From Cordia subcordata (taxonomy: Eukaryota > Streptophyta > Magnoliopsida > Boraginales > Cordiaceae): a DNA stretch of 64,000 nucleotides. The notes under the pieces are model-generated. The model was given only the letters and a program-made list of their open reading frames with translations, was not told the DNA's origin and did not search any database. The stretch is taken from assembly GCA_028554755.1 (NCBI GenBank), contig JAPTOF010000019.1, positions 3,420,001 through 3,484,000 on the forward strand. Reading direction: 5' to 3'. Of the stretch, positions 47,501 to 59,483 are shown in pieces; position 1 is the first letter of the stretch, and the number at the start of each line of letters is the position of its first letter. Position numbers and translations under genes: made by a program.

Positions 47501-49822
47501 TTTCTTTCTCAACTAAAATGGTGTGTACTCTTTTTTTCATTTCAACTAATCACACTTTTTTACTTTTGGATTTTTTATTTTTTTCCAATCTAAGTCGGAA
47601 AAACTATAAAGAAAACCATTCGATCGGTGTTAGACATGGAAATTCGATTGAATTTTTTAAGTTTAAATATTTGATTTTTAGAATTAAAAAACTATTGAGT
47701 TAAACATTTAAAATTGCAAAACTTGATTTTTTTGGGACATTTGGGTTTTAGGTTTACTAATTTAGACTATATTAAAAAAATACATAAATTTGTTAAATCG
47801 TATTGTGCTAATTTAAACTAAATTTAAAATAGACTTTGGCTTTCACATGAGAGTGGAAATTGATCCGTGTTTTTGAATTTTTTGGTTTAGAATTTTGAAC
47901 TTCAAGAACAAAATTAAATTATCCAATCAGGTAATAAAAATTATAAAACTCAATTATAATTTAAATATCCAAGTTTTCGGTCTTCGAGTTTCTCATTGTC
48001 TTTTTTATTATGTGTTTTTGTTTTTTGTTAAATCCTTCTAATTGCAATTAAATATAAAAAGATATGAAAAGTTGAAGAAAATTAAACATAAAAAGTTTAA
48101 GTTCATTGAAATTACAATATATGAGTTTAAATAATTGTAAAATCATCTCAATTTATATTAAATTACTTATGAGAATAAAAAATAAAAAATCAACTTTTCA
48201 ATTTCATTTCTATATAAATTTTACATATGAAATTCTAATTCGATTTGATCAAGTAAAATCCGAAAGAAAAGAAAAGCATATATCCCCACCCTCATATTCA
48301 CCCAATTCTCTTTAATTATTTTCTATAATTTTTTTTCCTCTTTGTAATCAATCTTATCTCAAATTTGTCAAAACAGTAAATGCATAAAATGAACACCTTC
48401 AATTTTTACAAAGAGATGTGTAAATATAAGTACCACTCCTTTGGCTTTGTCTTCTTCTTCCTTTCTTAACGGTCGATAAGACTCTTTCTAGCCCATCCGG
48501 TACTTCTTCCTCACAGCGCCTAAGAGGCTAGCTTCACTATACTATAAAGGCTTGATTTCCCCGTGGGAGAAGTAGATTTTCTTAATAACTATTTATTATA
48601 TAATTATTTTATATTATAATAATATTGGGCAATGTACGACGTTAATACACTAGTATTAAAAAATATTCTTCTAATTCTAGTTTTTTCCTTTTGGTCAATA
48701 AAATCTTCTTCCAAGTCAAACGGACTTGATCAAGGCAAATAACAAGTTGATGCTCCTAGATTGCTTTCTTGAGTGGGGTGCGCTGTTAAACTACATTGTT
48801 TTCCTTTATTACACATTATTGCTTAATACAGACACGGTGATTTAGCTTACAACCTGAATTAATGGCATTGTTGAATGTGCTTATAAGTGATGCCTCTGGT
48901 GTGTCATGCTTATTCTACTTTCAAATTACTTCACAGATTTTTATGCTAATTTCATCAAACGCATGCACAATTTACCTCTAATCATCTTTATACAACATTT
49001 CCACTCAGCATCCAATTGCTCTATTAGTCACAAATATAATTGTTCTTCCATAACTCCACTCCCACTAACCCAAGAAGGAAAAAGTATACAAAAGTTTCAG
49101 CATATCAATCAATTTATGGACAAGAACTGCTCCTGTGTGCATTTGCTTCTTAAAGCAAACAGTCTAAACTGAGATATTATTTTTTCCATTTTTAGTTTGA
49201 ATAGAAGAAATCCAATTAAACTATGTAATCATATATATCATTACAAATTATGGCTTAAGTGAGATGGCAGATACTAATATCTCTACAGTAATTTCAATTA
49301 ATCTACTGACCTTTCTCTATCCAGCACATGTGCCACATGATTCTTTTGATTCTTTTCTTTTTATTTCTTTTACTCCTTAATTACGCCTAGGATTCGTCCA
49401 CCTATGAAATTTTTGTTATACATGAAAGATAAAGAGGGTTTGTGATTTATGCGAATTATTCCAATCCTAAATAATGAAGAAAAGAAATTTCTATTCTTAT
49501 TATCTATACTTGTATTTTTATTTTTCTCTTTCTGTACCACAAGCAAACAGCACACCTTTAATTAGCTGTTTGTATTTTGGTCAATGACATGAGACAATCC
49601 ATTAATTAGCTTAATATTTCTTAGAAGACAATCGTATGCAAATACGTCATTACATTTTTAATGCATAACTCTTATGTATCATGAAATCAATAGGAGTAGA
49701 AATATATATCCAACCGACCAATTCGAGTCTAGGTTCTCTGTCTTGTCTAATAGCAGAAGCTATTATATATTTAGGTGTTAATTGTTACAAAAGGTATTTT
49801 TAATTTCTTCCATTTGACCTCG
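44582..49822. other. Gene-free intergenic DNA
   Basis: It is AT-rich without supported genes. Short frames near 44751, 45478 and 46265 have no family motif and sit in low-complexity or mixed sequence. A long hairpin lies at 47018-47101. Confidence 0.5.
47018..47101. repeat. Long inverted repeat (hairpin), about 38-bp arms
   Basis: Left arm ATTCACTTTTTTT, ACACTATTTATTTGTGGAGA, AGAT is inverse to right arm GATCTTCTCCATAAATAAAT, AGTATCAAAAAAGTGAT with few mismatches and a loop of roughly 8 bases. It could fold as RNA or be a minimal fold-back transposon. Confidence 0.75.
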
Positions 49823-49932
49823 CAACAATATATATATATTTAAAAAAGCTAATTTCGTGATCAGCAAGTTTAAAAGAACAATATATATATATATATATTT
49901 AAAAAAGCTACATTTCGTGATCAGCAAGTTTG
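49823..49932. repeat. Tandem duplication of about 55 bp with (AT)n
   Basis: Both copies read AACAATATATATAT..., TTTAAAAAAGCTA, then ATTTCGTGATCAGCAAGTTT. The copies differ in the number of AT units and a CA insertion. Confidence 0.85.
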
Positions 49933-50267
49933 GTGTTATGTTCATTAATTTATTCATATCTTAATTAGAATTCTCAACGAGGAAGCAACTTTCGAATTAA
50001 TTATATTTTCAAGTAATAGTAATTGTAATTATAATATTGTACAATATATGATGTGTGTTTCTTGAGGAAAAGGATTAAAAAAAGCAGAATAATGATGCAT
50101 TAGGAGCTGGCTACTTCCGAGATTCCTTTGTATACTTCCTTCAACGTAATTAAGATTCGTTTGGCTTATATGTTTATACAAATTATCGTTTATGTATTTC
50201 TTTTGCCGGCCGGGGTGTCGTACTGTGGTCGAGAGTTATATTTGTGACATTTCTTTATTCTTAGATT

Positions 50268-50475
50268 TCGTTTAGATTGACTCTAAAAGAAAAATTATAT
50301 AACTTTTGAAAAATTAGGTATTTTTTAAAAATTTTAAATTTTTGACTTCTTAAAAAAATTACAAAGAGTTATTTTTTTTAAAAAAAATTTCAATCCAAAT
50401 ATTTATTTTAAAAATAAGGTACTGTCTCTTTTAAAAAAATATTTTTTATGTTAAAGTTAATCGAAGCGAACTTTA
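50268..50475. repeat. MITE-like repeat, copy F
   Basis: It starts TTTCGTTTAGATTGACT and ends AGTTAATCGAAGCGAACTTT, with the A/T-tract core of the family listed at 43337. Confidence 0.5.
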
Positions 50476-50569
50476 AACATGTGTAAAATTTTGTCCTTGG
50501 CATTTAATTATAATCCTTTCATATTAACTATGCTTTCTTATCAATTATTTATGACAATCAAATGTGTGT

Positions 50570-50965
50570 ATAAAAAAGAAATAGGAAAGATCCAAACCAG
50601 CCCAAGGGGCATAAAGGCAGCAAATTCGAAGAATATCTATTATCACCTACTTTCGTACCCAAGCACGGGATGCGACTTGCCAACTGAGATGGGTAAGCTG
50701 GGTAAGCTAGTATTGAATAAAAAGAAGTTCTCCTTCCCCTGCTCCTTGGCGAATTGAGGGCACTACCAGCGGCGCTCTTATCTCTCCTTCTTACCGAAAC
50801 CATTATTTCATAAATCATTTCCATTTTATATCAATAGGGAACTTCTGCCTCTCATTTATCTAGTTGTGACCGCTATCGCCCCTACTTTTAACAAAGCCTC
50901 TCCTTTGTAGATGAGAGGGACTACCTTCGCTATCGCTCTCTCTAAACCGGCCATAAGAGAATAGT
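50570..50965. other. Possible organelle (mitochondrial) DNA insert
   Basis: This block is clearly less AT-rich than its surroundings. Its texture (CCTTCCCCTGCTCCTTGGCG, GACCGCTATCGCCCCTAC, TAAACCGGCCATAAGAGAAT) recalls plant mitochondrial intergenic DNA. No known mitochondrial gene is recognised in it, so this is a composition-based suggestion only. Confidence 0.35.
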
Positions 50966-51044
50966 TTCTCAAAAATAATACGTACATTTGTCTCTTCCAA
51001 TACCTATTTTTTTGGAATTTAAATTTCGGTTGAAATTTTATTTT

Positions 51045-51860
51045 AGGATAAATTTCACAATAAGTCCCTATTGTTTCTCTATTTTTTCAAAGTGGTCCCT
51101 ATTATTTTAAAATGTTCAAATTAATCCTTAATGTTTCAAAAATGTAGTCAGATTAGTCCTTATTATTTAAAAAAAATTATATTATTCCCAATGTTTTACA
51201 AAATTAGTCAAACTAGTCCCCATTATTTGAAAAGAATTCATATTAGTCCCTGTTTTAAGAAAAAATAAATAAATAAGATTGGAACTAATTTTATTTTTAT
51301 TTTTTATTCTTAGTTGATTATAATACCTTGAACTTTTGTACTGTGAATTTCATTATGGAATAATTTTTAGACAATAAAAGTTCATAATTTTCATTAAAAA
51401 ATTTCAATCAGATGTCTAATGTGTCTTATAAAAGTTCACAATAAATCCAAATATGCAAAGAATGCAATAACTATCATCCAAAATGTTAAATTCTTGCTGT
51501 TTTTTTTCTTTTTGGCTAGGAATTCTTGCTTAAAAAAATAGATAATCGGATTTCGTTTTATAGCGCAAAGGATAAGATTGTCAATTGTTTTTATGTTTGA
51601 GGTCCAAAATATTAAATTTCTACTGCTTTTTTTCTTTTTGGCTAGGAATTCTTGCTTAAAAAAATAGATAATCGGATTTCGTTTTATAACGGAAAGGGTA
51701 AAATTGTCAGTTGCTTTTATGTTTGAGGTCATTTGGGACATTTTTGTCAAAACTAACGTCCATTCTAATTGCAGGGACTAATTTGACTATAATAAGTAAA
51801 TATTAAGGACTTATATGAATTATTTGTAATAATAAGGACTAAAATAAAAAAATTATTAAT
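51045..51860. repeat. AGTCCCTATTATT-repeat element with inverted ends
   Basis: The left part carries about five spaced copies of AGTCC(C/T)TATTATTT. The right part carries about three inverse copies (AATAAGGACTAA, GGGACTAATTTG). This gives an overall inverted layout around an inner tandem repeat (51478-51730). It may be a non-autonomous DNA transposon; no target duplication was found. Confidence 0.5.
51478..51730. repeat. 126-bp tandem duplication
   Basis: Copy 1 is 51478-51603 and copy 2 is 51604-51730. Both contain TTTTTCTTTTTGGCTAGGAA, TTCTTGCTTAAAAAAATAGA, TAATCGGATTTCGTTTTATA and TTTTTATGTTTGAGGTC-like ends. Identity is roughly 90 percent by eye. Confidence 0.9.
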
Positions 51861-52195
51861 AGTAAAAATTTATTTAAATTTAACTCTTTTATTTTATATG
51901 CTCAGTATACATAAATGTACTTAAGCACAACCTTAGCATCTCTCTTTTTGATACCGCAATGGGGAACAATAAAATAGCTAGTCCTTTCAAGCTGGTCATA
52001 GAGATAGACGCACGTGATATGAAAAGAATGAGAAAAGAGAAGCAGAGAACGGTAAATTCATGAACGAAAACGGTGCACAGAGCATTAATTAGGTCATGGC
52101 TCTCACATTCTCGTTTGCGGCGCTTGACCCTGCAGGACGGGACTACTGATATTATCGGAATTTGAAGACTGAAGCAAGAAAAATGGAAAACTCTT

Positions 52196-52290
52196 GGGTT
52201 ATTTTTATTTTTAACCTTATTTTTTATTTTTTTTCCAAAAATAATTCAGTTTTGAGGGGAGTAGCAAAAGTAGATTTTTTAAACTTATGA
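52196..52290 (+). repeat. Left terminal inverted repeat of the MULE
   Basis: It is the inverse of about 59920-60013. Matching stretches include AACCTTATTTTTTA, CCAAAAATAA, TTTTGAGGG and AGTAGCAAAAGTAGA. Confidence 0.92.
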
Positions 52291-52309
52291 AGCCCGATCA
52301 CGAATGTTG

Positions 52310-52790
52310 AAAACTCGATATCGGACTTCAAAAGTTCGAAAATATATTTGAATTACGAAGCTTCGATATCGAACTTTATATTTTCTTGCTCGAACTTCAA
52401 AAGTTTGAAAGCATAAGTTCGAACTTTTGAAGTTCGAAAATAGGGTACTAGGGCTTGCAGGATTTTCTTACTCGAACTACAAAAGGTCGAAAGCATAACT
52501 TCGAACTTATGAAGTTCGAAAATAGGGTGCTAGGGTTTGCAGGATTCCTTCTGTGACGATGTTGCGACGATGTGACGGAGGGCAGAGAATAATATCAGGA
52601 GGCAGATAATAATATCGTGTTTCGAACTTTAGAAGTTCGAGTTTACAAGATTCCGACGTAATCAAAGGCAGAGTAGAGCAAAGAATAAAATTTTTGTCAG
52701 AGATGTGCATTTTCGAACTTGTGAAGTTCGAAGTTTGAAAAATTCGAACTTTCGAAGTTCGAAATTTTCAAACTTTCGAACTTCTGACTT
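52310..52790. repeat. Left array of GAACTTC/GAAGTTC palindromes
   Basis: At least nine palindromic sites of the type (T)TCGAACTT-n-AAGTTCGA(A) occur, for example near 52415, 52497, 52620, 52712 and 52740. Spacers vary from 1 to about 6 bases. Two of the sites lie in an 82-bp tandem duplication (52381-52462 and 52463-52544) that also carries AAAATAGGGT(A/G)CTAGGG. Confidence 0.85.
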
Positions 52791-52879
52791 GCGATTTTGT
52801 TGTTTCAAGTTTTTAAAATTCGAGTTAGGTTATAAGTCCAAACTCAGAATTTTAAAATCCGAATTTCTAAGTTCGAATT

Positions 52880-52893
52880 TGTTACTATATAAT
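52880..52893 (+). promoter_or_regulatory. Likely TATA box for the MULE transposase
   Basis: TTACTATATAATGCACAC lies about 200 bases before the transposase ATG at 53085. It is followed by a C/T-rich leader (CCCCACTTCTCCCTTCATC), a usual plant 5' UTR texture. Confidence 0.45.
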
Positions 52894-53084
52894 GCACACC
52901 CCACTTCTCCCTTCATCATCTCGTTCCAAAATCACTAACCTTACAAACGTTCACACGATAAGTCACATTACGTAGCATTTTCAAAATTTGGATTTGCTGC
53001 TATACCACTAACCACTTCACTTCCCTCTCTTCTACAACTCATTCACATCTAAGTCACGTTATATATTTTTTTTCACCCAAAAAG

Positions 53085-55621
53085 ATGAATGCAAATGTTG
53101 ATGCAGTTAACGTATATTTATATTACGGTGGCAACAAAATTGAAACAGATCATGGGCTCGTCTATGTAGGTCCAAACTCACCACGTAAAATAAAAATTCT
53201 TCTCGAAACGACATACAATCAGTTTGTATCTCGTATATTCACGAAGCTCTAATTGTGGCCTACTATCGATAGAGTTGAGTTGTGTTATCGTCATCCCAAA
53301 TGGGACACAAACCTACAACAAATATATTATTACCCCAGTGGCATTAAGGATGACGAAGATGTACAGGACATGTACGAAACAGCTTGCATGGATATGAATA
53401 GGAGAAGTGCGCACGTTGTCGTAGACGTGCAAAGTGATGTCGTGTACAATTCACAGCCTTCAAATGAAGAAGCAACACTACAAGAAGTTGTTGGTGATTT
53501 GCCAAACTTGAATGTGGAACCACCTTATTATGTCAATGCAGAAGTCAACATTCCAACCACAATGGCAGGGTTTGCCATATTTTTCCTTTCTCCACCGCTA
53601 CGCCCCACATTTGAAGTTGGAGGACCCTCTCAAGCTAATGACATTCGGGAGATGTTCGAGGTGGGATTAGATTCTGTTTTATCTGAACCGGAAGAAGTAG
53701 ATGAGGACGTCCACTTCAACGAGGAGGAAGATGTTGTGTCGATGAAAGTTTAATCTACGAAACGAAGAGGTTGATGTGGGGCCGGGCAATGGCGAAGAGT
53801 GGGCCCGATCTAGAGGAGGAAGAACCAGTAGCTTTCCACACAGCTAGGACAGAGTATTACATCACTTCAAATAAGCCTCCAATGGAGAGACCAATGTGGG
53901 ACGAGAGACGGATGGAGTTGGCCAAACGCATGGTGTTCCCGAAAAAGGTTGATTTTATACGGGCTGTCCAACAAAACGTGATCAAACATAAACGAGAATA
54001 CAGGGTGGTGAAGTCGAATAAGTCTTTGTGGGACATACGTTGCTACGAATCAAGCAATCCTAGGACACCATGCAAGTGGAAGGTTCGTGCAGTAAAAAAA
54101 TGCACACACAAGATGTTCGAGATTACGAGGTACCAAAGCATGCATATTTGCATGGGAGATAAATGCGGGCCAAACCATAGAAATCTAACATCTGGTCTGG
54201 TCAGCTACATGGTTAGGCATTTTGTTGCAGAAGCCTGATTTCGAAGTACGTCTTGTCCAAGCCCACGTAAAAAAGACTTTAAATGTTGATATAACGTGAC
54301 GGAAAGCGTGGCGTGGTAGGAATAAGGCAATCCACCTAGTTTTTGGAGACTGGGACATGTCATACAAGATGCTGCCGCACTTTTTTGCCGCCGTAATTGC
54401 AAAGAATTCGGGAACCGTTGTCCACTACAAGTTCGCCCAGGGTTCAACTGAAACAGAAAAAATTTTCCACTATGTTTTTTGGGCTTTTGGTCCGTGCATC
54501 ATGGCATGGAGGCACTGTCGACCTGTACTCTCGTTGGACGGAACACATCTGCATGGGAAGTACAAGGGCCACCTGCTTGTCGCCTTAGCGACAGATGCCA
54601 ACGACCATATATTACCATTGGCATTTGCCGTTGTCGATGGCGAGAGTACAAATAGTTGAATGTGGTTCCTGGAGAAGGTAAGTCAGTGTTTTTTAAACGA
54701 CATGTCAACAGTTTGTATTCTGTCTGATCGGCACGCAGGAATCGCGGCAGCCATCAATACAATAACATCCGACAGCTGACTTCAAGTGAAGCATCACATT
54801 TGCTTGAGACACCTAAAAAGCAATGTGATGAAAAGATGGCAGAACCAATTCGCAAAAGACATGTGTTGGATAGCTGGAAAAGAAAGCCAGAAACGGAAGC
54901 ACATCGCCGCCATGGGCGATTCGTAATATCGACCCACGACCCATCGGGCGTTGATACACGTGCACGGATGTTAGCCGACCTCGGTCGAGTCATGGACATT
55001 GAGCCACGATGAGGTTATAGATGAAGTCGCGACAACAAATAATGTTGAATGCTTCAATGGTGTGATTGTCGGAGCCAGGGGATTGCCCATTACAGCACTA
55101 GTAAATAACACTTTTTTAAAGTTAAAGGAATATTTCCACGATAGGTTGGCAAACGCGATGCACATGCATTCAGACTAGATGAGTGGTACCAGGTCGGTGG
55201 AATGCCAAAACGATGGAATGATGTTCCCAACGAACAAGAGGTAGATTGGGTAGGACGAACATGTACATGTGGCAAGTGGACAGCCTATCATATGCCATGC
55301 TCTCATGCCCAATATGTTGCCCGTTATAGGGATGGAAACCCTTCAACCATGGTTGATCTTCATTATACGGTAGAGTCATTCGAGGCAACATATAATATGA
55401 CATTTCAACCGCTTGGACATGAATTTTACTGGCCTCCAGGACCCAGTTGGACGTTACTCCCGAATGCTTTACGAGTGCACGACAAAAGACGTGGGCGGGA
55501 AAGAACTCGGCGTATACCAAACGAGATGGACAATTCTGACCAAGTAGGCAGAAGAAAGTGTGGTTATTGCCGTAACCCTGGGCATATTGCACCAAATTGC
55601 CCCCTAAGAATAGATACGTAG
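53085..55621 (+). pseudogene. MURA-type MULE transposase, multiply disrupted
   Basis: The N-terminal part starts at the ATG at 53085 and runs through an in-frame TAA (53250) to 53753. The MuDR DNA-binding domain is at about 53915-54235 (KRMVFPKKVDFIRAVQQN, then SLWDIRCYESS, CKWKVRAVKK). The nuclease core follows: LSLDGTHLHGKYKGHLLVAL (54525-54590), DANDHILPLAFAVVDGE, then ILSDRHAGIAAAI (second Asp). A SWIM zinc finger (CTCGKWTAYHMPCSHAQYV, 55260-55320) and a terminal knuckle CGYCRNPGHIAPNC come last. Breaks include TAA 53250, a frame change near 53755, a frame change near 54231, TGA 54297 and TGA 54657, and several more before 55200. The protein would excise and insert the element by binding its ends. 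This copy could not make it. Confidence 0.9.
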
Positions 55622-55857
55622 CTTCGAATGGTTATCATGAAGTTGTAGCATGTGATGCTAATTAGTCTTTTCTACTATGGTGTGTAATGTTTTCAATAAA
55701 AGATATTGTCAAATCTTTCCATCTCAAAATATTGTCAACATCAACACAATTTATATCGAGACATGATAATAAGTACAAAAAAATAATGAAAAATGAAAGT
55801 TCAATTACATAGAATTACTAAAATAAGTTTGAAATGTAAAATGTCTATTCAATTACA
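55622..55857. other. Spacer between the tail-to-tail MULE genes
   Basis: A short AT-rich 3' region is shared by the transposase and the PMD gene. It contains AATAAA-type signals (near 55694 on the plus strand). No coding signal is seen. Confidence 0.6.
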
Positions 55858-58138
55858 TCAATACTGAGAAGGCGTGTAATAATCGGGCCTCCGACCCCTG
55901 CTGGTCCGGTCGGGTAAAACGCGTGGCGGTGGATGCGGTGACTGTGTGCGTCTACGAGTACGACGCAGTCGATGGTCCTCCTCGAACACCAGCTCAGCAG
56001 TCTGATCATCTATCAGATAATCACTGGTAGATAACGGCCCCTGCGGTGGCTTGTTCGAGGTGCTGGGCTCCTGTTGTGACGAACCGTCATACTCAAACTG
56101 GCTAAACCTACCATGGTTTGACGACATGTATGAAGTGCTGGGATCGACCCACAGACTGCCGTACTCGAACTGGCTAGACCTACCAGGCTGCGGCGGCGTG
56201 TATGAAGTGCTGGGTTTCTGAGTGGTATAATGATGACGGCTCCGCTGTCCCGACCGATGTAAAGTTTGTGGAGGTGGTTGCGGACGTTGGACGTCATACA
56301 TGGCTGTCGTGTCGTCCAACAGGTGCTCATGCTGGGTCTGCTGAAGTACGGCCTGGCCTTTGATGTGCAGGACCTGCAGATGACTCACCATATAATCAAG
56401 AGCAGCTGCATTTACTTATAATTCTCCCGCCTCGTACTGCCGTATAATACTCCCACTGTGGTTAACCACATGCTGAGCGTATACCGCCTAAAGAAAAATT
56501 TCAGAAATTTTAATAGGTATTGCATCAATGCGTACTAAATTCGAATTTATGGGAAAACATTCATATTGCACTAACCAGACTGTTCTCATCGTGGGCCAAC
56601 GCAACGTAGCCGTCGTCTGTATGACTAGTCCGAGGGTGTCTAGCATGTAGTATGGTTATCCCTCGATACCATCTCATATACGCCCTCAAAGCCCCAGGAT
56701 CCGGAAAGTCCTCTAACTCCGTCGCCACAACGATGTTTTCCCAATTGAGCCACATGTCGACTGCCGAATTATATTGTTCGGCTGTAATCTTCTTTTTCCC
56801 GTCCCGGTGCTTCTGCCACGCTAGTGGATTAACGGGGATCGTCTGCCGCATGCCGAACTACCGAAGTACCCGATCACGACGGTGCCACTCAACCCGCATA
56901 CCAACGATGAGGGGTGCACATGCTCGCCACGCTTCCGCATTTTCCAAACAGTACTGTGGCAAACCACCCATTGCATGCTCGAATGGCTGCCAAATAAACT
57001 GGGAACACAATAATAACAGCAGATTAGTTTATAAAACATACAACGTATATTAACAATGGAGAGTAATAAATGTGAGATGTAAATTTTTTCAAACCTCGCC
57101 GGGCTGCAAGCGATCAATCATGTCCTGCGCCTCGTTCAAACCAGCCCGGCCCGCAACCCACTTCAGATCCTTCCTCACAAAGAACATGTAGCCACGTGGT
57201 GGGCCTGGCAACAGGAAATCAGGGTGAACAGCTTGCCCATCCCTCTGATGGTGCCTATCCGTCTGCTCACACAGTGTTGGCCTAAAAGCCGTGAGTCTGT
57301 CCCAAGCAAAAAACTGCATTGTACAAGATAATTATATTATAAGCAATATCGTCTTCAAATATCATTAACAATAATGAGATGAGTAAGTGTGTTACCTGAA
57401 TGAGCATGACGGCCCCGCACATGCCTCTACAATCACGGCAACAAGCCTTACAAAGCCATCTATACAGATGCGCTAGGCATGCTGCCCCCCAATTATATTC
57501 GCTGATATGATCAAAGTCAATCAAAAAGTCTAACCAATGTAACGATAATTTATTTCCTGTCGTATTAGTGAACATATGGGTGCCGAATAACAAAAAAATC
57601 CACAAACGGGCCCGCCATTCTACTTCCTCCACATCAGGATTTCCCGGAGTGCCTTGGGCTACGTACAATTCCCTCAGATGGGGTATGTTAATCGAACTTC
57701 CACTAATTTTGTCCAAAGATACATATACCCCAATATACTGATAAATACGTGTCCGCCACTCTTCCGGAGTTCGACTAGTATCGTCGAGCACCGGGACAAC
57801 TTGACCAACAATCGGTAATCCCCAATATCTGACATCCCGGAGTGTGATCGTGGCCTCGCCTACAGCAAATGAAATGTATCGTCTCGTCGCCACCTCTCAA
57901 TCAAGGCAGTAATAAGAGGATTGTCAACCTGATGGAAGCGCGCCGCATAACATCCAAAAAATCTGGCTCTCAATAAAGCCGTCTGCACAGTAGGATGCTC
58001 TGTCCATAGGAATAACTCTCTATCACTCCTATAAATCTTGTGTTCCTCTAACTGATGGGGTGACGACAAATAATTCACCTGGTGGTCATAGTAATAGCAT
58101 AACACTAAACTATCGCTAGGAGCTGGTCTATGAGCCAT
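55858..58138 (-). pseudogene. Plant mobile domain (MAIN/MAIL-like) gene carried by the MULE, broken
   Basis: I read exons complement(58143..57396), (57313..57095), (56998..56576) and (56487..55858) with GT-AG introns. The start MAHRPAPSDSLV (58138) sits right after the acceptor of a 1.17-kb 5' UTR intron (58144-59310). The PMD core is clear: GCYAARFHQVDNPLITALIE, then VGEATITLRDVRYWGLPIVG, WIFLLFGTHMF, WGAACLAHLYRWLC, FFAWDRL and LNWENIVVATEL. A Pro/Ser/Gln-rich, probably disordered tail follows, with three PSTS(Y/N)-type repeats. PMD proteins (MAIN, MAIL1 and transposon relatives) are linked to silencing and genome integrity in Arabidopsis; the transposon versions have no settled role. Breaks: a one-base loss near 57860 between TFHL and VGEA, a TAG after RVLR (near 56857), and a TAA near 56417. 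Confidence 0.85.
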
Positions 58139-58143
58139 AGATC

Positions 58144-59310
58144 CTACAAGCATTAAGTAAATTAAAAAATATATAAAAGTATTAATTATTACTAATTAGT
58201 TTAAAACTGCAACCTTAATATTTAACTAATTTTGCTAACTTTGTAAAATTCATAATATTTTAATTTTTCTACATTCATACTATTTAAAATTACATCGATT
58301 AATACATCCCATCATCATAAAAATATTAATATTCCAAATAATAAATCAACATATAATTAACATATAAAATAAACCAACATGATTAATATTCCACTAAAAT
58401 AAACAATAGTCTAATTTTGAATTTTAATGTATTAAGCAACATATAATAAACATATAAAATAAACCAACACGATTAATATTCCACTAAAATAAACAATAAT
58501 ATAATTTTCAAATTAAAGTTGCACAACAAATAAAATTATTACTGCTTAACATTATCTAAACGTCAAAAATTTATTACTAATTACTTTAGAACTACAATTT
58601 TAATATTGAACAAATATATCACTTCATCTTAAAATTACTAATAATGAACATAATTAATCCTAAAACTCCACTAAAACCCTAACTTCAGTTACTTACTATA
58701 TGCCCTATAACTTTAATTTTCTCATTTCTTAAATTTTATATTATTTAAAATTTATAAAAATTCATGTTAAATACTTTAGAACTACACCGTATAATGCTTA
58801 ATTATTACATAACGTCATCTTAAATTGACTAATAATTAACATAATTAATCCTAAAATTCCACTAAAACCCTTAAACGCCACTAAAACCCTAAAACTCCAT
58901 ATGATTAATTGAATAATTATAAATTCACACTAATTATATGCATACTGATTATATGTACACAAATTATATACACAATGATTAATACATCCTATCATCATAA
59001 AATGATTAATATTTCAGAAATAAATCAACATATAATTAACATATAAATTAAACCAACAAAATTAATATTCCACTAAACTAAACAATTGTCTAATTTTAAA
59101 ATTTAACGTATTAAGCAACATATAATTAACATATAAAATAAACCAATATGATTAATATTCCACTAAACTAAACAATAATATAATTTTTAAATTAGACGTA
59201 GGCAACATGTAATTAACATATAATTTTGAAATTTAACATCATATAAATTAAACAAACAAACACATTAAAACATATAAATTCGGTACCAAAAAAAAAAAGA
59301 GAAAACTTAC
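58144..59310 (-). other. Probable 5' UTR intron of the MULE PMD gene, with repeats
   Basis: On the minus strand a donor TCTT|GTAAGTTTTC at 59310 and an acceptor CTTGTAG|GATCT at 58144 enclose very AT-rich DNA just before the start codon. A unit containing ACATATAAAATAAACCAACA and GATTAATATTCCACTAAA is repeated about four times (near 58360, 58450, 59035 and 59125), partly as tandem pairs. Confidence 0.6.
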
Positions 59311-59480
59311 AAGATTTAGGCAAAATCCTAGGATGTGGAAAATTTGTAGTAAATTTTCGAATTGGATAGGAGAAAAATGAGAGAGGGAGAGAGCAAAAGA
59401 GGAGAGGGAGAGAGCAAAAGAGGAGAGGAGAGGTGAGATTTCGGATGGAAAAGGAGGGTTCGTGGGGGGTTTAAATAGTA
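59311..59480 (-). promoter_or_regulatory. Likely promoter and leader of the MULE PMD gene
   Basis: On the minus strand a TATA-like CTATTTAAAC (59471-59480) is followed by a C/T-rich leader made of short repeats of the complement of GAGAGGGAGAGAGCAAAAGA (59380-59425). This mirrors the layout at the left end: palindrome array, TATA, C/T-rich leader. Confidence 0.45.
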
Positions 59481-59483
59481 GAC

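Larger units (their letters stand above)
49933..52186. other. Intergenic DNA left of the Mutator-like element
   Basis: It includes a MITE-like copy (50268-50475), a possible organelle-derived insert (50570-50965) and a repeat-rich element with AGTCC motifs (51045-51860). No gene is supported. Confidence 0.5.
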
